Origin: Ruegeria halocynthiae
Lineage (GTDB): Bacteria > Pseudomonadota > Alphaproteobacteria > Rhodobacterales > Rhodobacteraceae
DNA: 64,000 nucleotides
Assembly (NCBI RefSeq): GCF_000743705.1
Contig: NZ_JQEZ01000003.1
Location: forward strand, 124,014 to 188,013
Direction of reading: 5' to 3'
Position numbers and translations under genes: made by a program. The notes under the pieces are model-generated. The model had not been told where the DNA came from and did not search any database. It saw nothing but the letters and a program-made list of their open reading frames with translations. Positions 9,233 through 17,631 of this stretch are shown piece by piece (position 1 is the stretch's first letter; each line of letters begins with the position of its first letter).

Positions 9233-10792
9233 TCACAGCACGTGCGCGGCGCCGCTCTCTTCTGCGGCCATCTGTTTCAACGCCATCCGGTCCAACTTGC
9301 CGCCCATCGTAAGGGGTAGCGTACCTAAGACTCGAACCACGTCCGGCGCTTTGTAGCCAATCCGCTCTCTCACAAAGTCGATGATCTCTCCGGCGCGCAC
9401 GGGTGGCAAGCCCTCGACCAAGCTCACGAACCCCCAAACATCCTCTCCGTGCATGTCGTCTCGTACGCCAACCGCCACAGCTGCCGCAACGGCTGGGTGC
9501 GCTGTCAGCGCATCTTCCACCTCTGCCGGGCTGATGTTCGAGCCATCATGCACAATGATCTGTTTCCGCCGCCCCCGAAACCAGAAATAGCCATCCTCAT
9601 CCTGTCGCATCAAATCACCGGTATCGAGCCAACCATCCCGAAACGCCGCCGCCGTCTCCCCTGGGTCCTTCCAATATCCCGTCATCATGGTCGGGCTTTT
9701 CACCCAATGCCTGCCGTCCACCCCTATGGGCACCTCTGCCCCGGTCTTGTCGCGCAACGCCGAGGCATAGCCCGGATTGTTCAATCCCACAGCGCCAACT
9801 TTCGCAGCGTCCCCATGTGTGTTGGAGTGTGACGTCCCCATTTCTGTCATCCCGTAAAACGCCCCAATCGGCACACCAGCCAACGCGCCGAACGCATCGA
9901 CCAACGTTTGCGATGGCTTATCCCCACCCGCCATCATCGTCTTTAGAGAGCCAAAGTCTTCGCGCACCGCCCCGTGCCCTGTGACCAGCGCCGTCAATGG
10001 TGCGGGCAAGATCTGCGCCACCGTTGGTCGTGTCTGCCGCAAGAGACCCAGCAGTTCGTCCGGCGTAAACCGCCGCGCTATATCCGTTCTGGCGCCAGCC
10101 CAAAGCCCTGCAAACGTCAGCCGCAACCCGGCAGTATGTGATATCCACGAAGCTGGCAGCACAACGTCCTCGGGCCCCAGCCCCAGCCCTTGCGCATTGC
10201 TCGCCACCATATACCCCATGCTGGCATGGCTATGCGTCACCCCCTTTGGCTTACCCGTGGTCCCAGAGGTGAAAAATATGAACGCCGGTGCCTCGGCCCT
10301 GACCGTCGGCAACGCCCCTTCACCTTCTCCGTCCAACAGATCCTCGAAGAGGACCGCCCCGTCCACTTCGCCTGCGTAGGTAATCACCCCCACTGGCAAA
10401 CGCGCCACGCCGGGAACTTCGGCCACATCCTTGGCCCTCTCGCTATGCATCAACAAGGCCGCCGGTGTCGCCAGCCCCAACGCATAGTCAATATCCGCAG
10501 CCGTGTAGCGATAGTTGAGCGGCATCGCGATCAGACCGGCCCGCATACAAGCCAGATAGTGGATCACAAGTGCCGTCCGGTTCGGCATGATCGACGCCAC
10601 CCGGTCACCCGGGATCAGCCCAAGGCTCAGATACCGCCGTGCCAGCCGCGTACAGGCGGCGTCCAGCTCCTGCCACGTCCAGGTTCCATCCAATGCGAAA
10701 AGCGCTGGTGCCTTGGGATTGGCCGACAACCCCTTACGAAACAAGTCCGTCAGATCAGCTGGTGCGTCCAGCGGCGGTCCGGATACCGGCAT
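9233..10792 (-). CDS. AMP-dependent acyl-CoA synthetase/ligase (ANL superfamily)
   Basis: 519 aa. It has the ANL core motifs in order: the phosphate loop FIFFTSGTTGKPKGVTHSH, the A5 motif FYGMTEMGTSHSNTH, the A7 segment WLDTGDLMRQDEDGYFWF, the A8 hinge GRRKQIIVHDGSNISP, and the C-terminal catalytic lysine in LTMGGKLDRMAL. It adenylates a carboxylic acid and transfers it to CoA; substrate size is not predictable from the sequence. The ATG at 10792 follows a GGGGGGAAA tract; an upstream TTG at 10813 is also open. It stands alone, with no fatty-acid or aromatic gene adjacent. It is distinct from the benzoate-CoA ligase at 58.1-59.7 kb. Confidence 0.88.
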   Translation of the reverse strand: MPVSGPPLDAPADLTDLFRKGLSANPKAPALFALDGTWTWQELDAACTRLARRYLSLGLIPGDRVASIMPNRTALVIHYLACMRAGLIAMPLNYRYTAADIDYALGLATPAALLMHSERAKDVAEVPGVARLPVGVITYAGEVDGAVLFEDLLDGEGEGALPTVRAEAPAFIFFTSGTTGKPKGVTHSHASMGYMVASNAQGLGLGPEDVVLPASWISHTAGLRLTFAGLWAGARTDIARRFTPDELLGLLRQTRPTVAQILPAPLTALVTGHGAVREDFGSLKTMMAGGDKPSQTLVDAFGALAGVPIGAFYGMTEMGTSHSNTHGDAAKVGAVGLNNPGYASALRDKTGAEVPIGVDGRHWVKSPTMMTGYWKDPGETAAAFRDGWLDTGDLMRQDEDGYFWFRGRRKQIIVHDGSNISPAEVEDALTAHPAVAAAVAVGVRDDMHGEDVWGFVSLVEGLPPVRAGEIIDFVRERIGYKAPDVVRVLGTLPLTMGGKLDRMALKQMAAEESGAAHVL

Positions 10793-11036
10793 GCATTTCC
10801 CCCCAAAAACCAAGCCTGTCTATAGACTACAATACGCCGCCCGGACTAAAAAGAACTCCAGATACTCCGATGCAACTGCATCCGAAGATGCCCGTCAATT
10901 TTATTCGGCGGTTACGAATTAAGGGCCGACCAAATACCAATATAGTTGAACGAATATTCTGCGCTTGCACTCAGTGCCAATAACAGCGCTGTCACATGAA
11001 CTTCCAGCCTGCACAGAAGTCCCGATGCCCGGGTTT
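10793..11036. other. Intergenic stretch without recognisable gene
   Basis: No coding pattern, RNA or strong repeat was seen. It probably holds the promoter of the acyl-CoA synthetase. It borders the transposase remnant and is more AT-rich than the flanking genes. Confidence 0.5.
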
Positions 11037-11039
11037 CAA

Positions 11040-11343
11040 GCAGCTCGGGTAGCGGCAATCCAAGCGTCGAATATCTGGCGGCGATGGTAACGGATAGTTA
11101 AGGTGGAGCAGCGGTGAGCAGGCGGCGCCATAGGGCCGCAGTTTGTCCGTGATGATCCGCTTGGAATGAACCCAAGACGCTTCATAACGTTGCGCGAAAG
11201 CCGTTTTACAACCTGTTTGTCCCGTTTCAGTGGGAGTTTTTCGTCCAGCACGACGCCATGCTCATCGACGATAAATTCATCGATGTCACCTGCGTCCAAT
11301 TCCAACCATGGGAACCGAACGACCGTAAGCGGGACGACAATTT
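11040..11343 (-). pseudogene. Decayed IS6-family-like transposase fragment
   Basis: On the minus strand one frame reads DEHGVVLDEKLPLKRDKQVVKRLSRNVMKRLGFIPS in two stretches. After a frameshift, a second frame reads RIITDKLRPYGAA. The order (dialogue around the first catalytic Asp region, then RDKQxxKRLxRxxxKxxG, then ITDKLRxYGAA carrying the second catalytic Asp) is that of alphaproteobacterial IS6-type DDE transposases. The N-terminal HTH and the C-terminal RAENSHQPTRRRE box are missing, and no terminal inverted repeats were found. It begins immediately downstream of the GntR regulator gene, so an old insertion and deletion probably trimmed this border. Family assignment is from motif memory, without alignment. 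Confidence 0.55.
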
Positions 11344-11350
11344 CAAAACT

Positions 11351-12064
11351 TCACATTCGGCCGGTCAAAATCTTTGCAAGATCCGGCTCAGCTTTTTGGG
11401 ATTGATTAAGGTCCAAACCGTTCTGAACATGCAGGATATGATGTCGGATGGTGTCTTCGGCTGACTGCGGGTCTCCGCTGACGATGGCATCGATAATCGA
11501 AGCGTGCTCATCATCCGGACAAGTTGAGGCTTGGTTTGTCCCAAACAACGCGACGATCAGCGAGGTTCGGGTAACCAGTTCTCGTACGACACGGATCAAT
11601 ACCGAATTTTCATGGCACTTTGCCAGTTCGACATGAAAAGCGCCCGAAAGGCGAATTATTTCGGGTCGGTCGTCAGTTCGGCGGGCGACCTCTTCTTTTT
11701 CAACATGAGAGCGCAGGATCTGAATGCCGTCGTCTCTGATGCCACGGGCCAGTTCGCGTACAATTCCAGTTTCGATTGTCAGCCGGGCAACAAATACATC
11801 GCGGGCCTCATCGGCACTGGGACAGGCAACGTACGCGCCACGGTTGGAGCGGAGATCGACGATCCCCTGACTGCTTAGCAACAGCAGGGCGCGGCGCACG
11901 CGCATACGACCGACACCGAAGGTTTCACATAGGGCCAGTTCGCTCAGCTTGGTTCTGGGCGCAAGTTTCTGCTCCATGACCGCAGAATAAATCCGGTCGA
12001 CAATCATTTGCTCGTTCGGATCGGTGTGCAAGGTGTCCAGCTTCGGTTCAGCTTCGTTCATCAT
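11351..12064 (-). CDS. GntR-family transcriptional regulator, FCD subfamily
   Basis: 237 aa. The N-terminal winged helix (about residues 15-80; motif LSELALCETFGVGRMRVRRALLL is the recognition region) is followed by an all-helical FCD ligand domain (about 90-215) with acidic/His residues typical of its metal-ligand site. The start is at the tandem ATGATG (12064/12061); an open extension to 12184 would run through the putative operator and is rejected. It is divergent from the ABC importer operon at 12294, and three copies of an 11-bp element lie in the shared gap. A role as ligand-responsive repressor of that operon is inferred from position. Confidence 0.87.
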   Translation of the reverse strand: MMNEAEPKLDTLHTDPNEQMIVDRIYSAVMEQKLAPRTKLSELALCETFGVGRMRVRRALLLLSSQGIVDLRSNRGAYVACPSADEARDVFVARLTIETGIVRELARGIRDDGIQILRSHVEKEEVARRTDDRPEIIRLSGAFHVELAKCHENSVLIRVVRELVTRTSLIVALFGTNQASTCPDDEHASIIDAIVSGDPQSAEDTIRHHILHVQNGLDLNQSQKAEPDLAKILTGRM

Positions 12065-12138
12065 CTCGTTTCGTACCAATGGAAATGGCCTGAAAATCGT
12101 TATTAGCGGCCCGGTCAATTTCTGACAATATATCGGGT

Positions 12139-12186
12139 TTGTGTCGACAATATCAATCTTTGTGCCAACAAAAAATGTTGACACAA
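12139..12186. promoter_or_regulatory. Three copies of TTGTGYCRACA: candidate GntR operator
   Basis: TTGTGTCGACA (12139-12149), TTGTGCCAACA (12160-12170) and, inverted, TGTTGACACAA (12176-12186). The first two are 21 bp apart, two helical turns; the third makes an inverted pair with either. They lie between the GntR gene and the ABC operon it probably controls. Confidence 0.6.
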
Positions 12187-12293
12187 ATTGTTAACAATGC
12201 AGAACTTGACGTGTTCGATGGGATTCGACCCGTGACACACCTTGTATTCCAAGCGCCCGGCAGAGGCGCCGAGATCTCAATAGGGAGGAAACA

Positions 12294-13481
12294 ATGAAAC
12301 GCAGAAACCTGATGAAATCATCGGCTGCCCTGGCGTTGGCCGCATCCGTACTTGGATCGGCAGCCTGGGCCGAAAATCCGGTGCTGAAGATCGGCTTTGT
12401 CGGAGTGACATCCGGACCCGCCGCAGCCTGGGGAATTTCCAACCAGCGCTCGATGGAAGCGCGGGCCGACTGGATCAACGAAGCCGGCGGATACAAGATC
12501 GGAGACACCACTTACGACATCGAGATCGTCTCGTTCGACGATCAGAAGGACCCCAAGCGCGCGATCGCGGGCATGGAGAAAATGGCGCAGGAAGGCATCC
12601 ACTATGTGGTCGGCCCCAACGTCGATGACGGTGCCGCAGCGGTGCGCCCCGTAGCCGAGGCGCAGGGGATCATGTACTTCCCTTATGCTTTCCCCAAAGA
12701 GCTTTATTCCGCACCCGCGTCGAACGCGGTTCTGGGCATGGTCGCCAACTATCAGTCCGGGCCTGCGATTTATAAGCACCTGCGGGATGATAAGGGCGTA
12801 AAAACGGTTGCCTTTGTGGCGGCCAATGAATCCGATCCGCTCAGCCAGCGCGACGGCGGCATCGAAGCGGCCAAATCGCTGGGGCTGGAGGTTGTGTCCG
12901 ACAACGTCACTTATCAGGTAGACACCACGGATTTTACCCCGGTGCTGACGCCTGTCATGCGCACCCAGCCCGATCTGCTGGTCTTGTCCGGTGTCTCCCC
13001 TGCCAATGCGCCGCAGCTGATCCGTTCGGCGCGTGAACTTGGGTTCCAGGGCCTTATCTCGACCGAAACCGCGCAGGATGCGACGGTTCTGCGCGAAGGC
13101 GCAGGGGATCTGGCGAATGGCTTCATTTCCGTTGGCGGTGCATCGACCCCCGAAATCGCGTCGGATGACATGAAGGAATTCGTAAAGCGCTATACCGATA
13201 TGTTCGGAGAATATAACGACGAATCCAACACCAAGGTCTACGCGCTGGAATACATTCTGGCGACGCTGAACGCCAACCCCGCCGGGTTGGACGACGTCAC
13301 CGCGTTCCAGACAACGATGGACACGTTCGAAGCCCCCAACCCCTTTATGAAAGGGGACGCTAAGATGCGCTATGTAGGCACGACCTCATTCGGACAAAAG
13401 CGTCAGCTTGCGGTGCCGCTGGTGGTAAATGTCTATCAGGACGGTGAGTTCCAGACGCTGTTCGTCGCGGAAGTGGACTGA
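12294..13481 (+). CDS. ABC importer substrate-binding protein, branched-chain amino acid/amide type
   Basis: 395 aa; excellent RBS (GGGAGGAAACA before ATG). The N-terminal signal peptide has a basic start, KRRNLMKSS, then a hydrophobic core ending SAAWA. The mature region is a type I periplasmic-binding fold, seen in LKIGFVGVTSGPAAAWG, VGPNVDDGAAAVRPVAEAQG and LLVLSGVSPANAPQLIRSARELG. This fold (LivJ/AmiC/UrtA superfamily) binds amino acids, amides or urea-like solutes. First gene of the importer operon; a strong hairpin follows it, then LivH-, LivM-, LivG- and LivF-type genes. The terminal racemase gene and the GntR regulator suggest a hydantoin, amide or amino-acid-derived ligand rather than ordinary branched-chain amino acids. 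Confidence 0.9.
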   Translation: MKRRNLMKSSAALALAASVLGSAAWAENPVLKIGFVGVTSGPAAAWGISNQRSMEARADWINEAGGYKIGDTTYDIEIVSFDDQKDPKRAIAGMEKMAQEGIHYVVGPNVDDGAAAVRPVAEAQGIMYFPYAFPKELYSAPASNAVLGMVANYQSGPAIYKHLRDDKGVKTVAFVAANESDPLSQRDGGIEAAKSLGLEVVSDNVTYQVDTTDFTPVLTPVMRTQPDLLVLSGVSPANAPQLIRSARELGFQGLISTETAQDATVLREGAGDLANGFISVGGASTPEIASDDMKEFVKRYTDMFGEYNDESNTKVYALEYILATLNANPAGLDDVTAFQTTMDTFEAPNPFMKGDAKMRYVGTTSFGQKRQLAVPLVVNVYQDGEFQTLFVAEVD

Positions 13482-13528
13482 ATTCCCCAAGGGTGGCTCT
13501 CTCTTACAGGCAAAAACTGAATATCCCA

Positions 13529-13556
13529 ATCCCGGGCGTGAAAAACCGCCCGGGAT
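13529..13556 (+). terminator. Perfect 10-bp hairpin 3' of the SBP gene
   Basis: ATCCCGGGCG-TGAAAAAC-CGCCCGGGAT with an 8-nt loop and no T-tract. Within an operon such a structure is expected to act as a partial terminator or as 3'-end protection of the highly expressed SBP transcript. Confidence 0.65.
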
Positions 13557-13580
13557 AATCTGCACAAACAAGGTTCGTAA

Positions 13581-14450
13581 ATGGAACAGATACTTGCGAA
13601 TGGCATCTATCTAGGCGCGCAATATGCGATGATCGCGCTTGGTCTGACGCTGATATTTGCGCTTATGAACGTACTGAACTTTGCCCATGGGCAGATGTAT
13701 GTTCTGGGCGGTTTCGTCACCTATACCTTCTACGGACAGCTTGGCTGGCCATTTGTGCTGGCATTACTGGCATCGTGCATCACGTTGGCTGTTCTGGGCG
13801 CGCTTATCGAGCGATTTCTGTTTGCGCCGGTCATCCGGCGATCTTCGCGTGAGGAAAGCACGATGCTGCTGGCGGCAGGGCTTGCGTTCTTTTTCGATGC
13901 GGTGATCCTGCTGGTGTTTGGCGAAAAGCAGCGCGGCGTGCCCAAGATCGTCAACGGCGTGTTCAACTGGGATTTCAAGCTGATCATGCCTTATGACCGC
14001 ATTTTGATCTGCGTTCTGGCCATTCTGTCGATCGTTAGCTTTATCCTTTTCATGCAATATTCGAAAACCGGCCGCGCCCTGCGGGCGCTGGCGCAGGATC
14101 GCACGGCGGCGCAGTTGATGGGTGTCAATGTCGCCCGATATTCGATGATCGGATTTGCCTTGGGCGCGATGCTGGCCGGGCTGGTCGGCGGGCTGTTGGT
14201 GACCATCACGGGCGTCAATCTGGGCATGGGCGGGCCGACCTCGATCAAAGCCTTCATGATGGTGATGATCGGCGGCGCGGGCGTGATTTCCGGTGCCATT
14301 GCCGGCGGGATCATTCTGGGCTTTATGGAGGCCATCGGGCTGGCGGTTCTATCACAATATGGCGACATCACCTATCTGCTGATCTTCGTCTCACTGATGA
14401 TCTTCCTGGCCATCCGCCCGCAGGGGCTGATGGGCAAGCCGTGGGGTTAG
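13581..14450 (+). CDS. ABC importer permease, LivH type
   Basis: 289 aa, about eight hydrophobic segments. The family hallmarks are visible: LGLTLIFALMNVLNFAHGQMY at the N-terminus (broken here by family variation), the central GRALRALAQDRTAAQLMGVN coupling segment that contacts the ATPase, and GPTSIKAFMMVMIGGAGVISG near the C-terminus. It forms the inner-membrane channel with the LivM-type partner encoded 4 nt downstream. The ATG at 13581 opens directly into helix 1. Part of the SBP-permease-permease-ATPase-ATPase operon. Confidence 0.92.
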   Translation: MEQILANGIYLGAQYAMIALGLTLIFALMNVLNFAHGQMYVLGGFVTYTFYGQLGWPFVLALLASCITLAVLGALIERFLFAPVIRRSSREESTMLLAAGLAFFFDAVILLVFGEKQRGVPKIVNGVFNWDFKLIMPYDRILICVLAILSIVSFILFMQYSKTGRALRALAQDRTAAQLMGVNVARYSMIGFALGAMLAGLVGGLLVTITGVNLGMGGPTSIKAFMMVMIGGAGVISGAIAGGIILGFMEAIGLAVLSQYGDITYLLIFVSLMIFLAIRPQGLMGKPWG

Positions 14451-14454
14451 TGCC

Positions 14455-15441
14455 GTGCCAAAATTGAACATGATCCAATGGGCCGGTCTGGCTGTGTTCC
14501 TGCTGGCGATCTTTGTCGCAGTTCCGGCTTTCATCGGGGCATCGGGGCGAACCGACTTCTACTATACTCTGACTTCGGTGGCGCTGTTGTCGATCGCCAG
14601 TGCGGGTGTCTGGCTGACCTTCTATATCGGCCGCATTAACATCGGTCAGGGGGCATTTGCCCTGATCGGGGCATATGTCTCGGCTATCCTGGTGACCAAG
14701 GCGGGCATGTCCTTCTGGCTGTCACTGCCGTTAGCGGGGCTATTCGCCGCCGGAGTGGCGGTCGTGATCGGCGTGCCGATCCTGCGGCTGCGTGGGGTCT
14801 ATTTCGCGATGATCTCACTGGTGCTGACGCAGGTGGTGACGCTGACCGCGCTAGCGCTGCCGATCACCAACGGGGCCAAGGGCATCACCTCGATCCCTCT
14901 GCCGGGCGGGGTGTCCATCTTTGGCCTGACACTGATCCCGGATTTCGCGACGTTGGAAAACCCCAGGCTGGCCTTCTACTATGCGGCCTGCGTGCTGATG
15001 GTCCTGACCTTCGCGGCAATGTACCGGCTGGTGAATTCACGGCTAGGCCATCTCTGCCGGTCGATGCAGCAGAATGAGGAACTGGCCAGTTCCATTGGCG
15101 TCAACATCTCGTACATCCGGGTCATTGTGTTTGCGATTTCCTCCTTTCTGGGCGGCATTGGCGGGGCCATGTTCGGCTCCATCGCGCAATCGGTCTACCC
15201 GTCCAGCTTTCAGGTCGCCGACAGTGTGAATTTCATGCTGAACTGCTTCCTTGGCGGGCTTGGCTATGTCTTCGGCCCAATGCTGGGCACGTTGGTTCTG
15301 TATTTCGGTTGGGATCTGCTGTTCGAGCTCGGTCGGTTCCAGTTGCTGGCCTATTCCAGCCTGCTGATCATCCTGATGCTGGTGCTGCCCAACGGGTTGC
15401 TCAGCCTGCGGCTGCCCGGCCGGAAAGGAGCGGACAAATGA
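14455..15441 (+). CDS. ABC importer permease, LivM type
   Basis: 328 aa, nine or ten hydrophobic segments. Characteristic LivM features are the early INIGQGAFALIGAYVSA, the LRGVYFAMISLVLTQVV stretch, and the coupling helix LCRSMQQNEELASSIGVN. The GTG start lies 4 nt after the previous stop; the ATG five codons on (14470) is the alternative. The stop overlaps the start of the first ATPase gene (ATGA), consistent with translational coupling. It pairs with the LivH-type permease to form a heterodimeric channel. Confidence 0.92.
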   Translation: MPKLNMIQWAGLAVFLLAIFVAVPAFIGASGRTDFYYTLTSVALLSIASAGVWLTFYIGRINIGQGAFALIGAYVSAILVTKAGMSFWLSLPLAGLFAAGVAVVIGVPILRLRGVYFAMISLVLTQVVTLTALALPITNGAKGITSIPLPGGVSIFGLTLIPDFATLENPRLAFYYAACVLMVLTFAAMYRLVNSRLGHLCRSMQQNEELASSIGVNISYIRVIVFAISSFLGGIGGAMFGSIAQSVYPSSFQVADSVNFMLNCFLGGLGYVFGPMLGTLVLYFGWDLLFELGRFQLLAYSSLLIILMLVLPNGLLSLRLPGRKGADK

Positions 15442-16220
15442 GCCATCTGCTGGAAGTCCGCCATGTCACCAAAAAGTTCGGCGGTCTGACCGCCAACAGC
15501 GACATCTCGTTCAACGTCAACGAAAATGAAATCCTTTCGGTGATCGGACCGAACGGCGCGGGAAAAAGCACGCTGTTCAAGATGATCTCGTCCTTCTTGC
15601 CCACCACAACAGGCGAGGTGCTCTACAAGGGCGAGCGGATTTCGAACCTGAAACCACATATTGTGGCACGCAAGGGCGTTGTCCGCACGTTTCAGGAAAC
15701 AACGATCTTCAAGTCGATGACCGTGCGTGAAAGCATTATCGTGGCCCAGCATCTGCGCGCCCGCGCCTCGCTGGCGGGGTACTTCTGGGGCTCCCGCACG
15801 GCGCATGAAGATGTCAACAGTTTTGGCCAATATGCCGATGACCTGATCGCCTTTCTGGGCATGTCAGACATTGCCAATGAGCAGGCCTCGAACCTGCCGC
15901 AGGGCAATCTGCGCGCGCTGGGGATCGCCATTGGTCTGGCCACCGACCCCAAAGTTCTGCTGCTGGACGAACCTTTTGCCGGGATGAACCATGACGAGAC
16001 CATGAAAATGGTCAACCTGGTGCGCAAGGTCCGCGATGACCGGGGCGTGACCGTGATGCTGGTGGAACATGACATGCCTGCGGTGATGAATATTTCCGAC
16101 CGGATCGTGGTGCTGAACTTTGGCGAAATGATCGCCGAGGGCACGCCCGCGGAAATCCAGAACAACGAAAAGGTCATCGAAGCCTATCTGGGCAGCGCCG
16201 ATGACGAGATCGGGATCTGA
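15438..16220 (+). CDS. ABC importer ATPase, LivG type
   Basis: 260 aa. Walker A GPNGAGKSTLF, Q-loop FQETTIFKSM, an ABC signature region reading NLPQGNLRALGIA (LSGGQ replaced by LPQGN-like, as is usual in LivG proteins), Walker B LLLDEPFAGMN, and H-loop VEHDMPAVM. An extended region between the Q-loop and signature (RASLAGYFWGSRTAHED) is typical of LivG. The start is the ATG overlapping the preceding TGA, with AAAGGAG upstream; a longer in-frame extension from 15309 lies inside the permease gene and is rejected. Confidence 0.92.
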   Translation: MSHLLEVRHVTKKFGGLTANSDISFNVNENEILSVIGPNGAGKSTLFKMISSFLPTTTGEVLYKGERISNLKPHIVARKGVVRTFQETTIFKSMTVRESIIVAQHLRARASLAGYFWGSRTAHEDVNSFGQYADDLIAFLGMSDIANEQASNLPQGNLRALGIAIGLATDPKVLLLDEPFAGMNHDETMKMVNLVRKVRDDRGVTVMLVEHDMPAVMNISDRIVVLNFGEMIAEGTPAEIQNNEKVIEAYLGSADDEIGI

Positions 16221-16223
16221 GCC

Positions 16224-16946
16224 ATGAGCAAGATGCTGGAATTCAAGGATGTCGAGCTCTACTACGATCACGTCTATGCGCTGAAAGGTGTGTCGATTGA
16301 TCTGGAACAGGGCGAAACCGTCGCCCTGATTGGTGCCAATGGCGCGGGCAAAAGCTCGATCCTACGGGCCATCACCGGGCTGGCCGGGATCAGATCCGGC
16401 TCGGTCGCCTTCGAGGGCGAGATGATCGCCGGTACAAACCCGGCCGGGATCGTCTCGAAAGGGATTGCGATGGTGCCCGAGGGGCGACGCGTCTTTCCCT
16501 ATATGTCCGTGAAGGACAACCTGTTGATGGGGGCATTCACCCGGTCGGACAAGGCGGGCATTCAGCAAACACTGGATTCGGTGTTGGACCGGTTCCCGCG
16601 CTTGAAGGAACGCTATTCCCAATCCGCCGGAACGCTGTCGGGCGGCGAACAGCAGATGATGGTGATCGGGCGCGCGCTGATGGCGAAACCGCGCCTGTTG
16701 CTGCTGGACGAGCCATCGCTGGGTATTGCGCCCAAGCTGGTACAGGACATTGCCCGATCCATTGTTGCCATCAACCGCGACGAAGGCGTATCGGTTTTGT
16801 TGGTCGAACAGAACTCGCGCATGGCTCTATCGATCTCGCATCGTGCCTATGCGCTGACAACCGGCAATGTGGTCATCTCAGGAAACTCCAAAGAGCTTCT
16901 GAGCGATCCGCGGATCAAAGCTGCCTATCTGGGCGGAGAAGTGTGA
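16224..16946 (+). CDS. ABC importer ATPase, LivF type
   Basis: 240 aa, a compact ATPase. Walker A GANGAGKSSILRAI, Q-loop region VPEGRRVFPYMSVKDNL (the LivF hallmark), signature TLSGGEQQMMVIGRAL, Walker B LLLDEPSLGIAPK and H-loop region VLLVEQNSRMAL (Gln in place of the switch His, as usual in LivF). It begins 3 nt after the LivG-type stop and is the second nucleotide-binding subunit of the heterodimer. It is followed by the racemase gene after 7 nt, which ties that enzyme to the importer. Confidence 0.92.
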   Translation: MSKMLEFKDVELYYDHVYALKGVSIDLEQGETVALIGANGAGKSSILRAITGLAGIRSGSVAFEGEMIAGTNPAGIVSKGIAMVPEGRRVFPYMSVKDNLLMGAFTRSDKAGIQQTLDSVLDRFPRLKERYSQSAGTLSGGEQQMMVIGRALMAKPRLLLLDEPSLGIAPKLVQDIARSIVAINRDEGVSVLLVEQNSRMALSISHRAYALTTGNVVISGNSKELLSDPRIKAAYLGGEV

Positions 16947-16953
16947 GAACGTT

Positions 16954-17631
16954 GTGAAACTGCTTGTCGTCAATCCCAACACTACCGCTTCGATGACGCG
17001 AAAGATCGCGGCAGCGGCGCGTGAGGCCGCGCATCCCGAAACCGAGATCATTGCTACGAACTCTCAGGTTGGCCCGGCCAGTATTCAGGGTTATCTGGAC
17101 GTATCGACCTGCGTGCCCGGATTGCTTGATGTCGTCAAAGACTACCCGGATGCGGATGCCATCGTGGTGGCCTGTTTCGATGACACCGGCGTCGATGCCG
17201 TGCGGTGCGTAACTTCGGCCCCGGTCATCGGGGTTGGGGAGGCGGCGTACCACGCGGCGTCCATGATCAGCCCAAAATTCAGCGTCATCACCACCTTGTC
17301 GCGCTCACTTGCCGGGTTAGAGGCCAATCTGTTGCGCTATGGTTTGGATCGTCGCTGCGTCAAGGTTCGGGCTTCGGACGTACCGGTTCTGAAGCTTGAG
17401 GAAAATGACCCCAAATCCGTCGACAAAATCCGCGCCGAAATCCGCGCCGCCATTGACGAGGACCGCGCCGAAGCCATCGTTCTGGGCTGCGCGGGGATGA
17501 CAGATCTGATGTCGCACCTGTCCGAGGAATTCGGCCTGCCGGTGGTCGATGGCGTTGCCTGCGCCGTCACCTTTGCCGAGGCGCTGGTGAAGGCCAAGCT
17601 GAAAACCTCAAAGCTGTGTTCCTATGCTTGA
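16954..17631 (+). CDS. Asp/Glu/hydantoin racemase superfamily enzyme
   Basis: 225 aa; GTG start 7 nt after the ATPase. The N-terminal KLLVVNPNTTASMTRKI is the hydantoin racemase signature. The two catalytic cysteines are visible: Cys74 in VVACFDDTG and Cys179 in VLGCAGMTD. The family racemises 5-substituted hydantoins or acidic amino acids without a cofactor; allantoin racemases also belong here. As the last gene of the ABC operon it suggests that the imported solute is a chiral hydantoin- or allantoin-like compound. No hydantoinase or carbamoylase lies in this operon, so the downstream steps are elsewhere or the ligand is different. Confidence 0.85.
   Translation: MKLLVVNPNTTASMTRKIAAAAREAAHPETEIIATNSQVGPASIQGYLDVSTCVPGLLDVVKDYPDADAIVVACFDDTGVDAVRCVTSAPVIGVGEAAYHAASMISPKFSVITTLSRSLAGLEANLLRYGLDRRCVKVRASDVPVLKLEENDPKSVDKIRAEIRAAIDEDRAEAIVLGCAGMTDLMSHLSEEFGLPVVDGVACAVTFAEALVKAKLKTSKLCSYA

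Noticed and set aside
12064-12184. Upstream extension of the GntR gene start to 12184
   Set aside because: It would translate through the three-copy operator element and adds no conserved domain; tandem ATGATG at 12064 fits the family length.
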